A model generated the notes under the pieces. That model was given only the letters and a program-made list of their open reading frames with translations, searched no databases and had not been told where the DNA came from. A program made the position numbers and the translations under genes. A DNA stretch of 64,000 bases from Pantoea nemavictus (lineage in GTDB: Bacteria > Pseudomonadota > Gammaproteobacteria > Enterobacterales > Enterobacteriaceae): the NCBI RefSeq assembly GCF_037479095.1, contig NZ_JBBGZW010000002.1, positions 434,001 to 498,000 on the forward strand. The letters are read 5' to 3'. The number at the start of each line of letters is the position of its first letter. The stretch's first letter is position 1. Shown here in pieces: positions 43,832-53,894 of this stretch.

Positions 43832-46519
43832 TTATTTGGTTCTGAATCTTCGGGTTAATGGCTTTTCGATCTCGACAATTAAGAACATCACGAAGCCAAT
43901 AATCAGGGTGATAATCCAGTAGCGTAACGGCAGCGCTGTGGTACCAAACAGCAGTTGCATAAAGGGCGCATAGATAATCAGTAATTGCAGCACCAGCAGA
44001 ACTGCGCTGACAATCCAGATACCTTTATTGAGCAGCAACCCTTTGCTTAACGAGAAACCGTCTGAAACACGGCAGTTCAGCATATAGAACCACTGCGCCG
44101 TCACCAGCGTTTGCAACAATACGGTACGAATAAATTCCGGTGAATAGCCGCGCGGTTGTAACCAGGCTTCCAGAACGAAGGCGCTGATGGCGATCATCGA
44201 GCCGACAAAGATGACGCGCCAGATGGCAAAACCATCCATCACGTGCAGTTTGGGATCGCGCGGTGGACGACGCATAATATTTTGCTCACCCGCCTCAAAC
44301 GCCAAACCGAAGGAGAGCGTGGCAGACGTCGCCATGTTCATCCACAAAATTAACACCGGCGTCAGCGGAATGAGGTTCCCCGCCAGCAATGCAATGATGA
44401 TCAGTAAACCCTGCGCCAGGTTGGTCGGCATGATAAACAGAATGGTCTTTTTCAGGTTGTCATAAACCCGACGCCCTTCCCTGACCGCGCTGGCAATGGT
44501 GGCGAAGTTATCGTCCGTTAGCACCATATCCGCCGCTTCTTTGGTAACTTCGGTGCCTTTTATCCCCATGGCGATACCGACATCCGCCTGCTTCAGCGCG
44601 GGCGCATCGTTTACGCCGTCGCCCGTCATCCCCACTACCTCTTTTTTGCTCTGCAGCGCCTGCACCAGGCGGAACTTATCTTCCGGGCTGGTACGGGCAA
44701 AGATGTCGTAAGCCTGCGCGGCCTCACTCAGCTGCTGGTCATCCATTACTTCCAGTTCGCGCCCGGTAATGGCGCTACCGGCATTGCCGATACCCAACAT
44801 CTGTCCGATGCTCATGGCGGTTTGCGGATGGTCGCCGGTAATCATTTTGACGCGAATGCCGGCCTGCAGGCAGTCACCAATCGCGGTGATCGCTTCGGGT
44901 CGTGGCGGATCCATCATGCCGGCGATACCGAGCAGAATCATGCCGTGGCTCAAATCCTGATGGGTTAATTCAGTCTGGCCCGGCGTAGCGGGTTTCCACG
45001 CCGCTGCCACCATGCGTAATCCCTCACGCGCATACTCTTCAATTTTGGCTTCCCACCAGGCGAGGTCGATGGGCTGCAATCCGCTTTCCGTTTGCTGCTG
45101 TTGGCAATGCCGGAACAGTACGTCCGGCGCACCGGTGAGCAGCACGCACTCCTCTTCGCCAATGCGATAGTGCGTCGACATGTACTTATATTGCGAATCA
45201 AACGGAATTTTACTGCGCAGTTCGGTGGTTACCGTCGGTAAATGCCCTTTGGCCGCCAGCACCTTCAGCGCCCCTTCGGTCGGGCCACCGGTGATTTTCC
45301 ACAGGCCGTTCTCATCTTTAATCAGCTGGCTGTCATTACAGAGATCGATGGTGCGCAGATAGCGCTCCAGTATCGAACCGGCCGCGACAGTTATCGGCGA
45401 CGCATCATCGGCTTTATGAATCGCGCCGACCGGCTCATAGCTGACGCCATCAACGCGATAAATTTGATCGGCGGTGATAATGGCTTTCACCGTCATTTCG
45501 TTCATGGTCAGAGTGCCGGTTTTATCCGAACAGATCACCGTCATCGCCCCCAGCGTTTCCACGGTCGGCAGCTTGCGGATTATCGCCTGCTGCTTCGCCA
45601 TGGTTTGCACGCCAAGCGAAAGAATGATCGAGATGATCGCCGGTAATCCTTCGGGAACCGATGCCACGGCGAGGCTGATCAGAGACAGCATCAGCTCTGA
45701 AACCGGCATATCGCGGAATAGCAGGCTAAAGACAAACAGCGCAGCCATCATCGCCAGAATGATCAGGAAAATGGCTTTACCGAGTTTATCCATTTGTACC
45801 AGTAACGGCGTACGGTGCTTTTCTATGTCGGACATCATCTGGTTGATGTGCCCCAACTCGGTCGCGCCACCGGTGGCCACCACCAGCCCTTTACCGCCGC
45901 CGGAGCTGACGGTGGTACCGGAGAACAGCAGATTGGTGCGATCGCCCAGCGGCAGATCGCCGGACAGCGCATCGGTGCCCTTCTCGACGACGGTCGATTC
46001 CCCAGTAAGAATCGCTTCTTCAACCCGCAGGTTGTGCGCTTCGATCACACGCAGATCCGCCGGAATACGATCGCCTGCGCGAATCACGACCACATCGCCT
46101 GGCACCAATGCCGTAGTGGGCAGCGTTTCATGGTTCCCGCCGCGAATCACCACGGTTTCACTGGAGAGCATATTACGGATACTCTGCAGGGATTTTTCCG
46201 CGTTGCTCTCCTGAATATGGCCAATTAACGCATTCACCACCGCTACGCCGAGGATCACCAGCGTATCGACCCAATGTCCCATTACGGCGGTCAGCACCGC
46301 GGCGGCCAGCAAAACGTAGATTAAAACATCATTGAAGTGGGCAAGAAAACGCAGCCAGGCCGGTTTACCGGGTTTCTGCGGCAGGGCATTTTCCCCGTAC
46401 TGTTTTAAGCGTGTCGCCGCTTCAGCACTGCTTATTCCCTCGGTCGAACTTTGGGTACTGGCCAGCGTTTCATCGACAGAAAGTTGATAATAAGTACTTT
46501 CCGGTTTAGCAGTATTCAT
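43832..46519 (-). CDS. P2-type cation-transporting ATPase, module 2
   Basis: This 895-residue paralogue of the ATPase at 35295-37991 shares the same domain order, phosphorylation motif CSDKTGTLT (Asp332), PEGLP in M4 and the same altered ion-site residues (PTNLAQG in M5, MNMATSA in M6). Large blocks such as GVNDAPALKQADVGIAMGIK are nearly identical. The ATG at 46519 is chosen because it follows GGAGAAAG; an upstream in-frame start adds 11 residues. It diverges from a 92-residue membrane protein gene by 428 bp. Confidence 0.88.
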   Translation of the reverse strand: MNTAKPESTYYQLSVDETLASTQSSTEGISSAEAATRLKQYGENALPQKPGKPAWLRFLAHFNDVLIYVLLAAAVLTAVMGHWVDTLVILGVAVVNALIGHIQESNAEKSLQSIRNMLSSETVVIRGGNHETLPTTALVPGDVVVIRAGDRIPADLRVIEAHNLRVEEAILTGESTVVEKGTDALSGDLPLGDRTNLLFSGTTVSSGGGKGLVVATGGATELGHINQMMSDIEKHRTPLLVQMDKLGKAIFLIILAMMAALFVFSLLFRDMPVSELMLSLISLAVASVPEGLPAIISIILSLGVQTMAKQQAIIRKLPTVETLGAMTVICSDKTGTLTMNEMTVKAIITADQIYRVDGVSYEPVGAIHKADDASPITVAAGSILERYLRTIDLCNDSQLIKDENGLWKITGGPTEGALKVLAAKGHLPTVTTELRSKIPFDSQYKYMSTHYRIGEEECVLLTGAPDVLFRHCQQQQTESGLQPIDLAWWEAKIEEYAREGLRMVAAAWKPATPGQTELTHQDLSHGMILLGIAGMMDPPRPEAITAIGDCLQAGIRVKMITGDHPQTAMSIGQMLGIGNAGSAITGRELEVMDDQQLSEAAQAYDIFARTSPEDKFRLVQALQSKKEVVGMTGDGVNDAPALKQADVGIAMGIKGTEVTKEAADMVLTDDNFATIASAVREGRRVYDNLKKTILFIMPTNLAQGLLIIIALLAGNLIPLTPVLILWMNMATSATLSFGLAFEAGEQNIMRRPPRDPKLHVMDGFAIWRVIFVGSMIAISAFVLEAWLQPRGYSPEFIRTVLLQTLVTAQWFYMLNCRVSDGFSLSKGLLLNKGIWIVSAVLLVLQLLIIYAPFMQLLFGTTALPLRYWIITLIIGFVMFLIVEIEKPLTRRFRTK

Positions 46520-46947
46520 CGCTTTCTCCTCAAATCCTGTTTCGGAAATCAAGGCGGTGATATCCCATGATTAACAAATCGCCATTGAACGAAAAAATGA
46601 GACCTGACTTCCTCGGACTGAGAAGAGGTCCGCTTAGGATTGAATTCTATGTCATCTATGGCTACTCAGCTGGAGCCGGGCAGCCGAATTATCTATACGG
46701 AAAACTTTAAGATTTTGAAAAATGAACGCTATAAACGTAGCACAGGGAAATTCAACGCATTCATTTCGCAATAAAAGTTTTGGGCTTGCGCATCCAACTG
46801 TTAGCGCCGACTCGCTGTTTAAATGATTAATTTATAAATAAAGATAAAATTCATAAGGATGCCTGAATCAGCCCCCAAATAATGATTATTTGATGACAGA
46901 GCTTTACTCTAACTAAGTGGAACACAAACCCAATATAATCCATTTTC
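46520..46947. promoter_or_regulatory. Divergent promoter region of module 2
   Basis: This 428-bp AT-rich stretch between the ATPase and the small membrane gene holds no coding frame that I can support. It should contain promoters for both directions. A weak PhoP-like element, TGTTTA-N5-TTAATT, is seen near 46818-46834, but the second half is poor and I give it little weight. Confidence 0.45.
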
Positions 46948-47226
46948 ATGGAGTTAAATTCCATCAATATCAACAAAAATATTACAATCTATCTGCCTTT
47001 ACTTTTTTTGACTTATGCGTCTATGCTCATCTTTAACAAAATCACGCTGTTAACACCTCTCACCTTTTATAGCGATGGCACAGTTTCCTTACGGTCATGG
47101 TTAATGGAGGCATCGATGCATGGTTATAGCCTGCTGCGTTTAAGTCTTTATGTTGTCTTTGCAATTGTCACTTGCTCTGCTGTCGGACTATTCACCTATG
47201 CGGTGGTTTCTATGCTTGGCAGATAA
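46948..47226 (+). CDS. 92-residue membrane protein, module 2
   Basis: The protein has two hydrophobic helices (about 13-30 and 65-88) and ends SAVGLFTYAVVSMLGR. The C-terminal pattern GLFTYxxxS matches that of the 39-residue protein in module 1 (GFFTYIIAS), so both small genes occupy the same place between ATPase and adaptor. It lies 54 bp before the adaptor gene and is probably cotranscribed with it. I do not recognise a named family. Confidence 0.6.
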   Translation: MELNSININKNITIYLPLLFLTYASMLIFNKITLLTPLTFYSDGTVSLRSWLMEASMHGYSLLRLSLYVVFAIVTCSAVGLFTYAVVSMLGR

Positions 47227-47280
47227 ATAAGCCACGAATAAAACGTCAACAATTCACTCGTTGTTGCTGAGGATAAAACA

Positions 47281-48366
47281 GTGACTCGTTATTTTACGCT
47301 GATGGCGATTGTTATATTTATAACAACCGCTTGCGATCAAAAAAAACAGGACGTCGCCGCACCGCCACGCATGGTTAAAGTGATTGACGTTGTGGCTTCC
47401 GGCGAATCTCAACAACGCATTTTCCCGGCACGTATTGAATCCGGCGACTCTACCGAATTGTCATTCAAGCGCGGCGGACAAATTGAATCGCTGGATATTC
47501 GTCAGGGCACGCGCGTCGAGCAGGGACAGCAGATTGCCCGGCTGACGGCGCGTGAAGCGCAGCAGCGCGTCAACGAACGCCAAACCGCAGCCACGCTGGC
47601 ACAACGGCAATTTGCTCGCTTCCAAACGCTCTCCGGTCGCCAGGCTATTTCGCAGGCGGATATGGATGTGCAGCGCGCCAATCGCGATGCGGCGAATGCT
47701 GCCCTGCAAATCGCACGTGAAGAGCTAAGCCAAATGACGCTCACCGCACCGTTTAGCGGCACTGCCGCTAGCGTCAATGTGCGTAACCATCAGGTGGTTG
47801 CCGCCGGCCAAACCATTGCGACGCTAACCCGCACCGATCTGCTCGACGTGGTGTTTAGCGTGCCGGAAAATTTGTTTACCGCGCTGGATATGCGCAACAT
47901 GACCTACCGTCCGGTAGTGCGCATCAACACCCTGCCCGATCGGGAGTTCCAGGCCGAGTACAAAGAACATACCGGCAGCAGCAGTAGCAACACCTTGACC
48001 TGGCAAGTGATTTTAACCATGCCCCGCCCGGTGGATTTCCCGGCCGTGGGCGGCGTCAGTGGCACGGTGACGATTAATCTGGCGAATCTGCCCGCCAATG
48101 TGCATCGCGAATCGCTGGTGGTACCGGTGGAAGCGGTATTCAATCCCGATAACAGCCAGCGTAATCAGCCGCACGTCTGGGTGGTACAAGGCAGCGGCGA
48201 TCAACTGCACCTTGAGGATCGTAAAGTCAGCGTCGGGGATGTGACCGATCGCGGCGTAGTGATTACCGCCGGCCTAAAACCAGGTGAACGCGTGGTCGCT
48301 GCTGGCGTCAATGAGTTGCATGCCCAACAGCCAGTGCGCATCTGGACGCGTGAGCGGGGGCTGTAA
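47281..48366 (+). CDS. RND efflux periplasmic adaptor lipoprotein, module 2
   Basis: This 361-residue membrane-fusion protein is a paralogue of 38498-39586. It starts with GTG, 7 bp after GAGGA. The signal peptide ends in lipobox TTAC (Cys at about 18). It shares FPARIESGDSTELSFKRGG, a coiled-coil hairpin and VRNHQVVAAGQTIATLTRTD with the module 1 protein. Its stop overlaps the RND start by one base (TAATG). Confidence 0.9.
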   Translation: MTRYFTLMAIVIFITTACDQKKQDVAAPPRMVKVIDVVASGESQQRIFPARIESGDSTELSFKRGGQIESLDIRQGTRVEQGQQIARLTAREAQQRVNERQTAATLAQRQFARFQTLSGRQAISQADMDVQRANRDAANAALQIAREELSQMTLTAPFSGTAASVNVRNHQVVAAGQTIATLTRTDLLDVVFSVPENLFTALDMRNMTYRPVVRINTLPDREFQAEYKEHTGSSSSNTLTWQVILTMPRPVDFPAVGGVSGTVTINLANLPANVHRESLVVPVEAVFNPDNSQRNQPHVWVVQGSGDQLHLEDRKVSVGDVTDRGVVITAGLKPGERVVAAGVNELHAQQPVRIWTRERGL

Positions 48367-51300
48367 TGGATATCTCCCGGCAGTTTATCGATAATCCGGT
48401 TCGCGTCTGGCTGGCCATTCTGTTACTGGGCGTCGGCGGCATTTTTGCCCTGCTCAATATTGGTCGTCTCGAAGATCCCGCCTTCACCATCAAAACCGCC
48501 GTGGTGGTGACGCACTATCCCGGCGCCTCCGCTCAGCAGGTAGAAGAAGAAGTGACGTTGCCGCTGGAGAATGCGCTGCAGCAGTTGCCGTATCTGGACA
48601 ACGTCAGTTCGATCTCGTCCAACGGTTTGTCACAGATTACCGTCAATATTGCCTCGCGCTACCACTCCAACCAACTGCCGCAAATCTGGGACGAACTGCG
48701 GCGCAGAGTCGGTGATGCCGCACGGTCCTTTCCGCCCGGCGTCGCTGCGCCGTTTGTGAATGACGATTTCGGCGATGTGTTTGGTTTTTTCTTCGCCATC
48801 TCCGGCGACAACTTCAGTAACCCGGAGTTGGTGCAGTACGCCGAGCAATTGCGCCGTGAACTGGTGCTGGTACCGGGGGTGGGAAAAGTCGCGCTCGGCG
48901 GGGTAATCCCCCAGCAAATTAATGTTGATGTGTCGCTGACGATGATGGCGGCACGCGGCATTACTCTGCCGCAACTCTCCAGCGTGCTGAGCCGTCTTAA
49001 CGTGGTTTCAAGCGCCGGAGAGATCAAAGCCGGAACGGAATCCATCCGCCTGCATCCAACCGGTGAATTTCAAAACATCGAGGAGTTGAGTGATTTGCTG
49101 GTCAGCCCGCCGGGCGATCACGCCACTACCCGCCTGCGCGACATCGCTACGCTGTCACGTGGGCTGAGCGAATCGCCCTCCAGCATTTACCATGCCAGCG
49201 GACGCCCGGCGGTCACCATGGGGATCTCCTTCATTCCTGGGGTGAACGTGATTGACGTGGGACGCGCGCTGGAAGCGAAACTGCAGCAGATGTCAGCGGA
49301 AAAACCGGCTGGTATTCAGATCAATGTGTTCTACGATCAGGCGGCGGAAGTGGCGCACTCCGTCAATGGCTTTATCGCTAATTTCCTAATGGCGCTGGCG
49401 ATTGTGGTCGGCGTGCTGCTGATCTTTATGGGCGTGCGCAGCGGCATTATCATTGCGCTGTCGCTGGCGTTGAATGTGCTGGGCACACTGTTGATCATGT
49501 ATTTGTGCGGCATTGAACTGCAGCGTATTTCATTGGGCGCGCTGATTATCGCGCTCAGTATGCTGGTGGATAATGCCATTGTCATTGTTGAAGGGGTGCT
49601 GATTGCGCGTCAGCAAAACTCGCCGCTCGTCACCACTATCAATTTCGTTATTCGCCGCACCGCCTTTCCGCTGCTCGGCGCGACCATCATCGCCATTCTG
49701 GCTTTTGCCCCCATCGGCTTGTCGCAGGATTCCACCGGCGAATACTGTAAATCGCTGTTCCAGGTGTTGTTGATTTCACTGCTGCTGAGCTGGTTCTCAG
49801 CGCTCACTATTACGCCGGTACTGATTAAATGGTGGCTGTTTAAAGCGCAGGCGGCAGCCCCTGTTAAGGCCGCCGCTTCACCTTATGATGGCGGCTTTTA
49901 TCGCAGCTATCAGCGGGTATTACAGGTGTTGCTCAGGCAGAAAACCCTGACGCTTTCACTGATGGCGGTCCTGCTGGCGCTGGCTATTTGGGGCTTCGGT
50001 TCGGTTCGTCAAAACTTCTTCCCTTCGGCAAATACGCCGATCTTCTTCGTCGATCTGTGGCTGCCGTATGGCACCGATATTAAGTCCACCGAGCAGATGG
50101 CCAGTGACATTGAAAAATCGATTACCGGCCAGCAAGGCGTGCTCTCAACCGTGACCACCATTGGTCAGGGCAGCATGCGCTTTATCCTCACCTATAACGG
50201 ACAGCGTCAATACAGCAACTATGCGCAAATCATGGTGCGCATGGACGATCAGCGCAATATCGCAGCGCTTACCCGGCGGATTGATAGCGACATTGCGCGC
50301 CAATATCCGCAGGTAAACGCCAGCACTAAACGCGTGATGTTTGGCCCTTCCGGCGGCAGCGCGATTGAAGTGCGCATTAAAGGTCCCGATCCCGATCGAA
50401 TGCGCCTGATTGCCAGCGAAGTGGGCGAGATTCTCACCCGCGACCCGGCCACCGACAGCGTGCGCAATGACTGGCAAAACCGTAGCAAAGTGATTCGCCC
50501 GCAATATAATCTGGCGCTGGGGCGGGAGTTAGGCGTGGATAAACAGGATGTTGATAACGCGCTGGAGATGAATTTCTCGGGCAGTCGCGTGGGGCTTTAC
50601 CGTGAAGGCGCCGATCTGCTGCCGGTGATGGTGCGGCCACCGGCCAGCGAGCGGCAGGACGCTAATCATCTTAATAATGTGCTGGTGTGGAGTCAGAGCC
50701 AGCAGCAATATATTCCGCTCAGCAACGTGGTGAATGGTTTCTCTCTGCAATGGGAAGATCCGCTGATTCTGCGTCGCGATCGCAGCCGGGTGCTGACGGT
50801 TCAAACCGATCCTAATCCGCTAAGCAGCGATACCTCAGGCGATATTCTGGCGCGCGTGAGGCCGCAAATTGAACAAATCCCACTGCCGCACGGCTATAGC
50901 ATTGAGTGGGGCGGCGATGCTGAAAGCTCCAGCGAAGCGCAGCAAGGGGTGTTTACGTCGCTGCCGCTCGGCTATCTGGTGATGTTCGTGATTACCGTGC
51001 TGATGTTCAGCTCGCTGAAGAATGCCGTTGCCATCTGGCTGACGGTACCGCTAGCGCTGATTGGCGTGACGCCGGGCTTTTTGATTACCGGCATTCCGTT
51101 TGGCTTTATGGCGCTTATCGGCCTGCTGAGCCTGAGCGGCATGTTGATCCGTAATGGGATTGTGCTGGTCGAGGAGATTGAGCAGCAGAAACAGCTGATG
51201 CCGCAGAGCGACGCCATTCTCTACGCCGCAACTTCCCGTCTGCGTCCCATCCTGCTGACGGCGTTCACCACCGTGCTGGGATTGGCGCCGCTGCTGCGCG

Positions 51301-51428
51301 ATGTGTTCTTCCAGAGCATGGCGGTGGTGATTATGTTTGGTCTGGGCTTTGCCACGGTGCTGACGCTGCTGGTGCTGCCGGTGATTTATGCCTGCTTCCA
51401 TCGTCAACCGGACGCGACCGCGCCATGA
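48366..51428 (+). CDS. RND efflux pump permease, module 2
   Basis: This 1020-residue HAE1-type pump is closely similar to the module 1 pump along its whole length. The proton-relay positions are again MLVDNAIVIVEG (Asp402-Asn403) and GMLIRNGIVLVEE (Arg929). The porter domains differ more than the membrane halves, as expected if the two pumps recognise different compounds. The gene is coupled to its adaptor and to a downstream acyltransferase by a 4-bp ATGA overlap (51425-51428). Confidence 0.92.
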   Translation: MDISRQFIDNPVRVWLAILLLGVGGIFALLNIGRLEDPAFTIKTAVVVTHYPGASAQQVEEEVTLPLENALQQLPYLDNVSSISSNGLSQITVNIASRYHSNQLPQIWDELRRRVGDAARSFPPGVAAPFVNDDFGDVFGFFFAISGDNFSNPELVQYAEQLRRELVLVPGVGKVALGGVIPQQINVDVSLTMMAARGITLPQLSSVLSRLNVVSSAGEIKAGTESIRLHPTGEFQNIEELSDLLVSPPGDHATTRLRDIATLSRGLSESPSSIYHASGRPAVTMGISFIPGVNVIDVGRALEAKLQQMSAEKPAGIQINVFYDQAAEVAHSVNGFIANFLMALAIVVGVLLIFMGVRSGIIIALSLALNVLGTLLIMYLCGIELQRISLGALIIALSMLVDNAIVIVEGVLIARQQNSPLVTTINFVIRRTAFPLLGATIIAILAFAPIGLSQDSTGEYCKSLFQVLLISLLLSWFSALTITPVLIKWWLFKAQAAAPVKAAASPYDGGFYRSYQRVLQVLLRQKTLTLSLMAVLLALAIWGFGSVRQNFFPSANTPIFFVDLWLPYGTDIKSTEQMASDIEKSITGQQGVLSTVTTIGQGSMRFILTYNGQRQYSNYAQIMVRMDDQRNIAALTRRIDSDIARQYPQVNASTKRVMFGPSGGSAIEVRIKGPDPDRMRLIASEVGEILTRDPATDSVRNDWQNRSKVIRPQYNLALGRELGVDKQDVDNALEMNFSGSRVGLYREGADLLPVMVRPPASERQDANHLNNVLVWSQSQQQYIPLSNVVNGFSLQWEDPLILRRDRSRVLTVQTDPNPLSSDTSGDILARVRPQIEQIPLPHGYSIEWGGDAESSSEAQQGVFTSLPLGYLVMFVITVLMFSSLKNAVAIWLTVPLALIGVTPGFLITGIPFGFMALIGLLSLSGMLIRNGIVLVEEIEQQKQLMPQSDAILYAATSRLRPILLTAFTTVLGLAPLLRDVFFQSMAVVIMFGLGFATVLTLLVLPVIYACFHRQPDATAP

Positions 51429-52390
51429 ATGTCACCGGTCTCAATGTTATCAAAACGCTGGGATGTATGGCGGCGGTGACGTTTTTCACCGTCTACAACA
51501 CCTGGGATCGCTACGATTATGACTATCACTGGATTCTGGCGTTTCTGACCTTTATCTCCACTATTGCTACGCCGCTGTTTTTTGTCGTCGCCGGGATTAT
51601 GGATGCCCGTTCCGAGCAGGATCTCAGCTGGCAGATGAGTAAGATTCGCAATGTGGTGATCGTGTTTCTTTTCTGGATGACGGTCTACTACCTGTGGGAA
51701 CCCTATCAGCGCGGCTATCTGATTCAACCGTGGTTCGTCTTCTCGTTCATTATCATCTACAGCTTTCATCCGATAATGACATGGCTCAGTCAGCATCGGC
51801 GATCATTCTGCGCAATGGTTTTCGTGCTGCTGGTATTCTCGTACGGTTACGATTTGCTGGCGGTACTGCACCCAGACGAGGCGCTGTTCCGGCTGGAGCC
51901 GCAATATCGGCTTTGGACCTGGCTGCTGTTTTACTTAACCGGCCAGCTGCTGTGCGATCCGCTGATTGCCGACTGGATGGAGCGCAAAAAGGTGGCGCGC
52001 GGCGCGGCGATCGCCCTGCCCTTTATCTACCTGTTTACCTGGTTTTATGAGCAGCATTTCTTCTTTGCGTTATTCAAAGCCGATCGCAATGCCTTTATCC
52101 TGACCGGATCGCAAATCTATCTGCTGGTGGTAGTGCTGGTGATCGCCGCCAGCCGGGTACGTTTTCGCCATAATGCGAAAGTGAAAGAAGCCATCCTGGC
52201 GACCATCAGCAAAACCATGACCGGAGTCTATATCCTGCACTACTCGGTTTTCCACCTCGTCACGGCACTGATTCCCATCACCTCTTTGGCCACCAAACTG
52301 ACGCTGATTGTGGTCACTTTTGCCGCCTCGGTGCTGTTATCGCGGCTGATTCTCGCCAGCGGCTGGCTGAAAAAAGTCATAACCCTTTAA
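51425..52390 (+). CDS. Acyltransferase 3 family membrane protein (WecH/OafA-like, no SGNH domain)
   Basis: This 321-residue integral membrane protein has about 10 helices and the acyltransferase-3 layout: TLGCMAAVTFFTVYN at the N terminus, IATPLFFVVAGIM, and ISKTMTGVYILHYSVF near the C terminus. Such enzymes O-acetylate sugars in envelope glycans. The usual catalytic histidine of the N-terminal motif is not evident, so activity is uncertain. It is translationally coupled to the RND pump, and its 3' end overlaps the convergent hydrolase gene by 14 bp. Confidence 0.75.
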   Translation: MNVTGLNVIKTLGCMAAVTFFTVYNTWDRYDYDYHWILAFLTFISTIATPLFFVVAGIMDARSEQDLSWQMSKIRNVVIVFLFWMTVYYLWEPYQRGYLIQPWFVFSFIIIYSFHPIMTWLSQHRRSFCAMVFVLLVFSYGYDLLAVLHPDEALFRLEPQYRLWTWLLFYLTGQLLCDPLIADWMERKKVARGAAIALPFIYLFTWFYEQHFFFALFKADRNAFILTGSQIYLLVVVLVIAASRVRFRHNAKVKEAILATISKTMTGVYILHYSVFHLVTALIPITSLATKLTLIVVTFAASVLLSRLILASGWLKKVITL

Positions 52391-53894
52391 GGCATGGCGC
52401 AACATCCGCCTGGCTGCTGCAGTCGATACGACCCTTTATTTGCAGCATCATAAAATCGTAAAACGGATTGGATGTATTGCGCATTAAGGTATCCAGACCG
52501 ACGATCAGGCTGGCGGTTTCTCCACGCAGCGAAATGGTGCCAAAGCTGATGCCATAACGATTCTTTTCTGTCGGCTGGCGGCCATATAGCGAGTCGCTAA
52601 GCGGAAACGGCACGGCGATATGCGATAAAGAGTAGGTATCCTGTGGCCACGCGGCGTGCAGCGAACGCACCCTCTCCTGAGTTTCGTCGGCTGGCGTTAT
52701 GCGCGCCACGGTTTCATAAGTGCTGGCTGACGCATTGGTGATCACCGTTGAGGCATAGCGTCGCGGTGCCGGTGGTAACAAATTGCTGACTGCCGAATAG
52801 AGTGCGGGCCTGAAGAGTGCGCGCAGGTTTGCCGCCTGGTTAACGTCAAATATCACCAGCTCGCTGCCGTTATCCGGTAAATAGCGATAAAAAGCGTTCA
52901 CCACCGCGCGGGTGCTGACGGTGGAGTCCAGCACCGACTGGAAGGTTAGCACTGGCGGGAACGCCTGCAGGGTTCCACTGCGGATGACGTGCAGCATCTG
53001 ATCCTGCATCGCCTGGGTTAACAGCCACGATTGGCGCGCCGCACGTACTGGAAAGGAGTTGTATTTAAACGGATTATATTCCGGAACGATATTCAGCCAG
53101 GCCGCCTTAGCGAAGCCTGGAATAATCGCTGGCCAGCCCGCTAATCCGGCAAAGCGCGCATAGGCGGTGACGCCAATCATCGGCGACAGCAACACCAGCT
53201 GTTGCGGCTGGCGCAGCGCGTTATTTTGCAGGCTATCGAGGCTGTACTTCACGGCTAACGCGCCGCCGTTGGAGTAGCCGACCAGATGCAAAGGCACGTT
53301 GTTTCCTGCCAGACGCGTGGCTTCCCGCACCGCTAAGCGCGTGACCGCCATCCACATTTGCCAGTCGACTTTGGTCAGCGAACCTGGCGCCGTGCCGTGC
53401 CCCGGCAGACGCGGCACCACCGCGACAAAACCCTTTTGCTGATACGCCTGCGCCAGATAACGCACGCTGTAGGGCGAATCGGTTAAGCCATGCAGCAGCA
53501 CCACGGCCCCTTTCACCTCGCCCTCTGGTTCAAGGATAAACGAGCGATTCCAGTTGGTGTCAAATCGCGCCGGATATACCGGGCTTTGTGGGTTAAAACG
53601 GTTGAGTGCTGTTTTATCCTCGTCGCTGAGTTGATCGGTCACGTTGGCTTGCATGTCGTGGAAGATGTCATCTTCGCGTGCCAGATAATCGGCGAAGCTG
53701 GCACCATCAATCTCATCCGTCGACATTTCATGTGCCGACCAGGTATGCCAGCGATGCAACGGCGGCCCCTGCTCAGATTGATAGCCACGAATTACCAGGA
53801 ACATGACCAGTAGCGCCAGCAAAGCCAGCGTAATTCGCTTCAGGAACTTGCTGATTTTAGTGTTGTGCAATGCGTTGGCTAAATCAGAAGGCAT
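52377..53894 (-). CDS. Membrane-anchored alpha/beta hydrolase
   Basis: This 505-residue protein has an N-terminal signal anchor (about residues 15-40, [19 protein letters not shown]) and an alpha/beta-hydrolase domain with [18 protein letters not shown] (oxyanion loop) and the nucleophile elbow GYSNGG. It is probably a periplasm-facing serine esterase or lipase. The ATG at 53894 overlaps the pagP 3' end by 11 bp, so it appears cotranscribed with pagP, which suggests a role in envelope lipid turnover. Its substrate is unknown. Confidence 0.78.
   Translation of the reverse strand: MPSDLANALHNTKISKFLKRITLALLALLVMFLVIRGYQSEQGPPLHRWHTWSAHEMSTDEIDGASFADYLAREDDIFHDMQANVTDQLSDEDKTALNRFNPQSPVYPARFDTNWNRSFILEPEGEVKGAVVLLHGLTDSPYSVRYLAQAYQQKGFVAVVPRLPGHGTAPGSLTKVDWQMWMAVTRLAVREATRLAGNNVPLHLVGYSNGGALAVKYSLDSLQNNALRQPQQLVLLSPMIGVTAYARFAGLAGWPAIIPGFAKAAWLNIVPEYNPFKYNSFPVRAARQSWLLTQAMQDQMLHVIRSGTLQAFPPVLTFQSVLDSTVSTRAVVNAFYRYLPDNGSELVIFDVNQAANLRALFRPALYSAVSNLLPPAPRRYASTVITNASASTYETVARITPADETQERVRSLHAAWPQDTYSLSHIAVPFPLSDSLYGRQPTEKNRYGISFGTISLRGETASLIVGLDTLMRNTSNPFYDFMMLQIKGRIDCSSQADVAPCLKGL

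Noticed and set aside
46818..46834. PhoP box upstream of module 2
   Set aside because: Only one half-site (TGTTTA) matches; the second half is poor in an AT-rich region.
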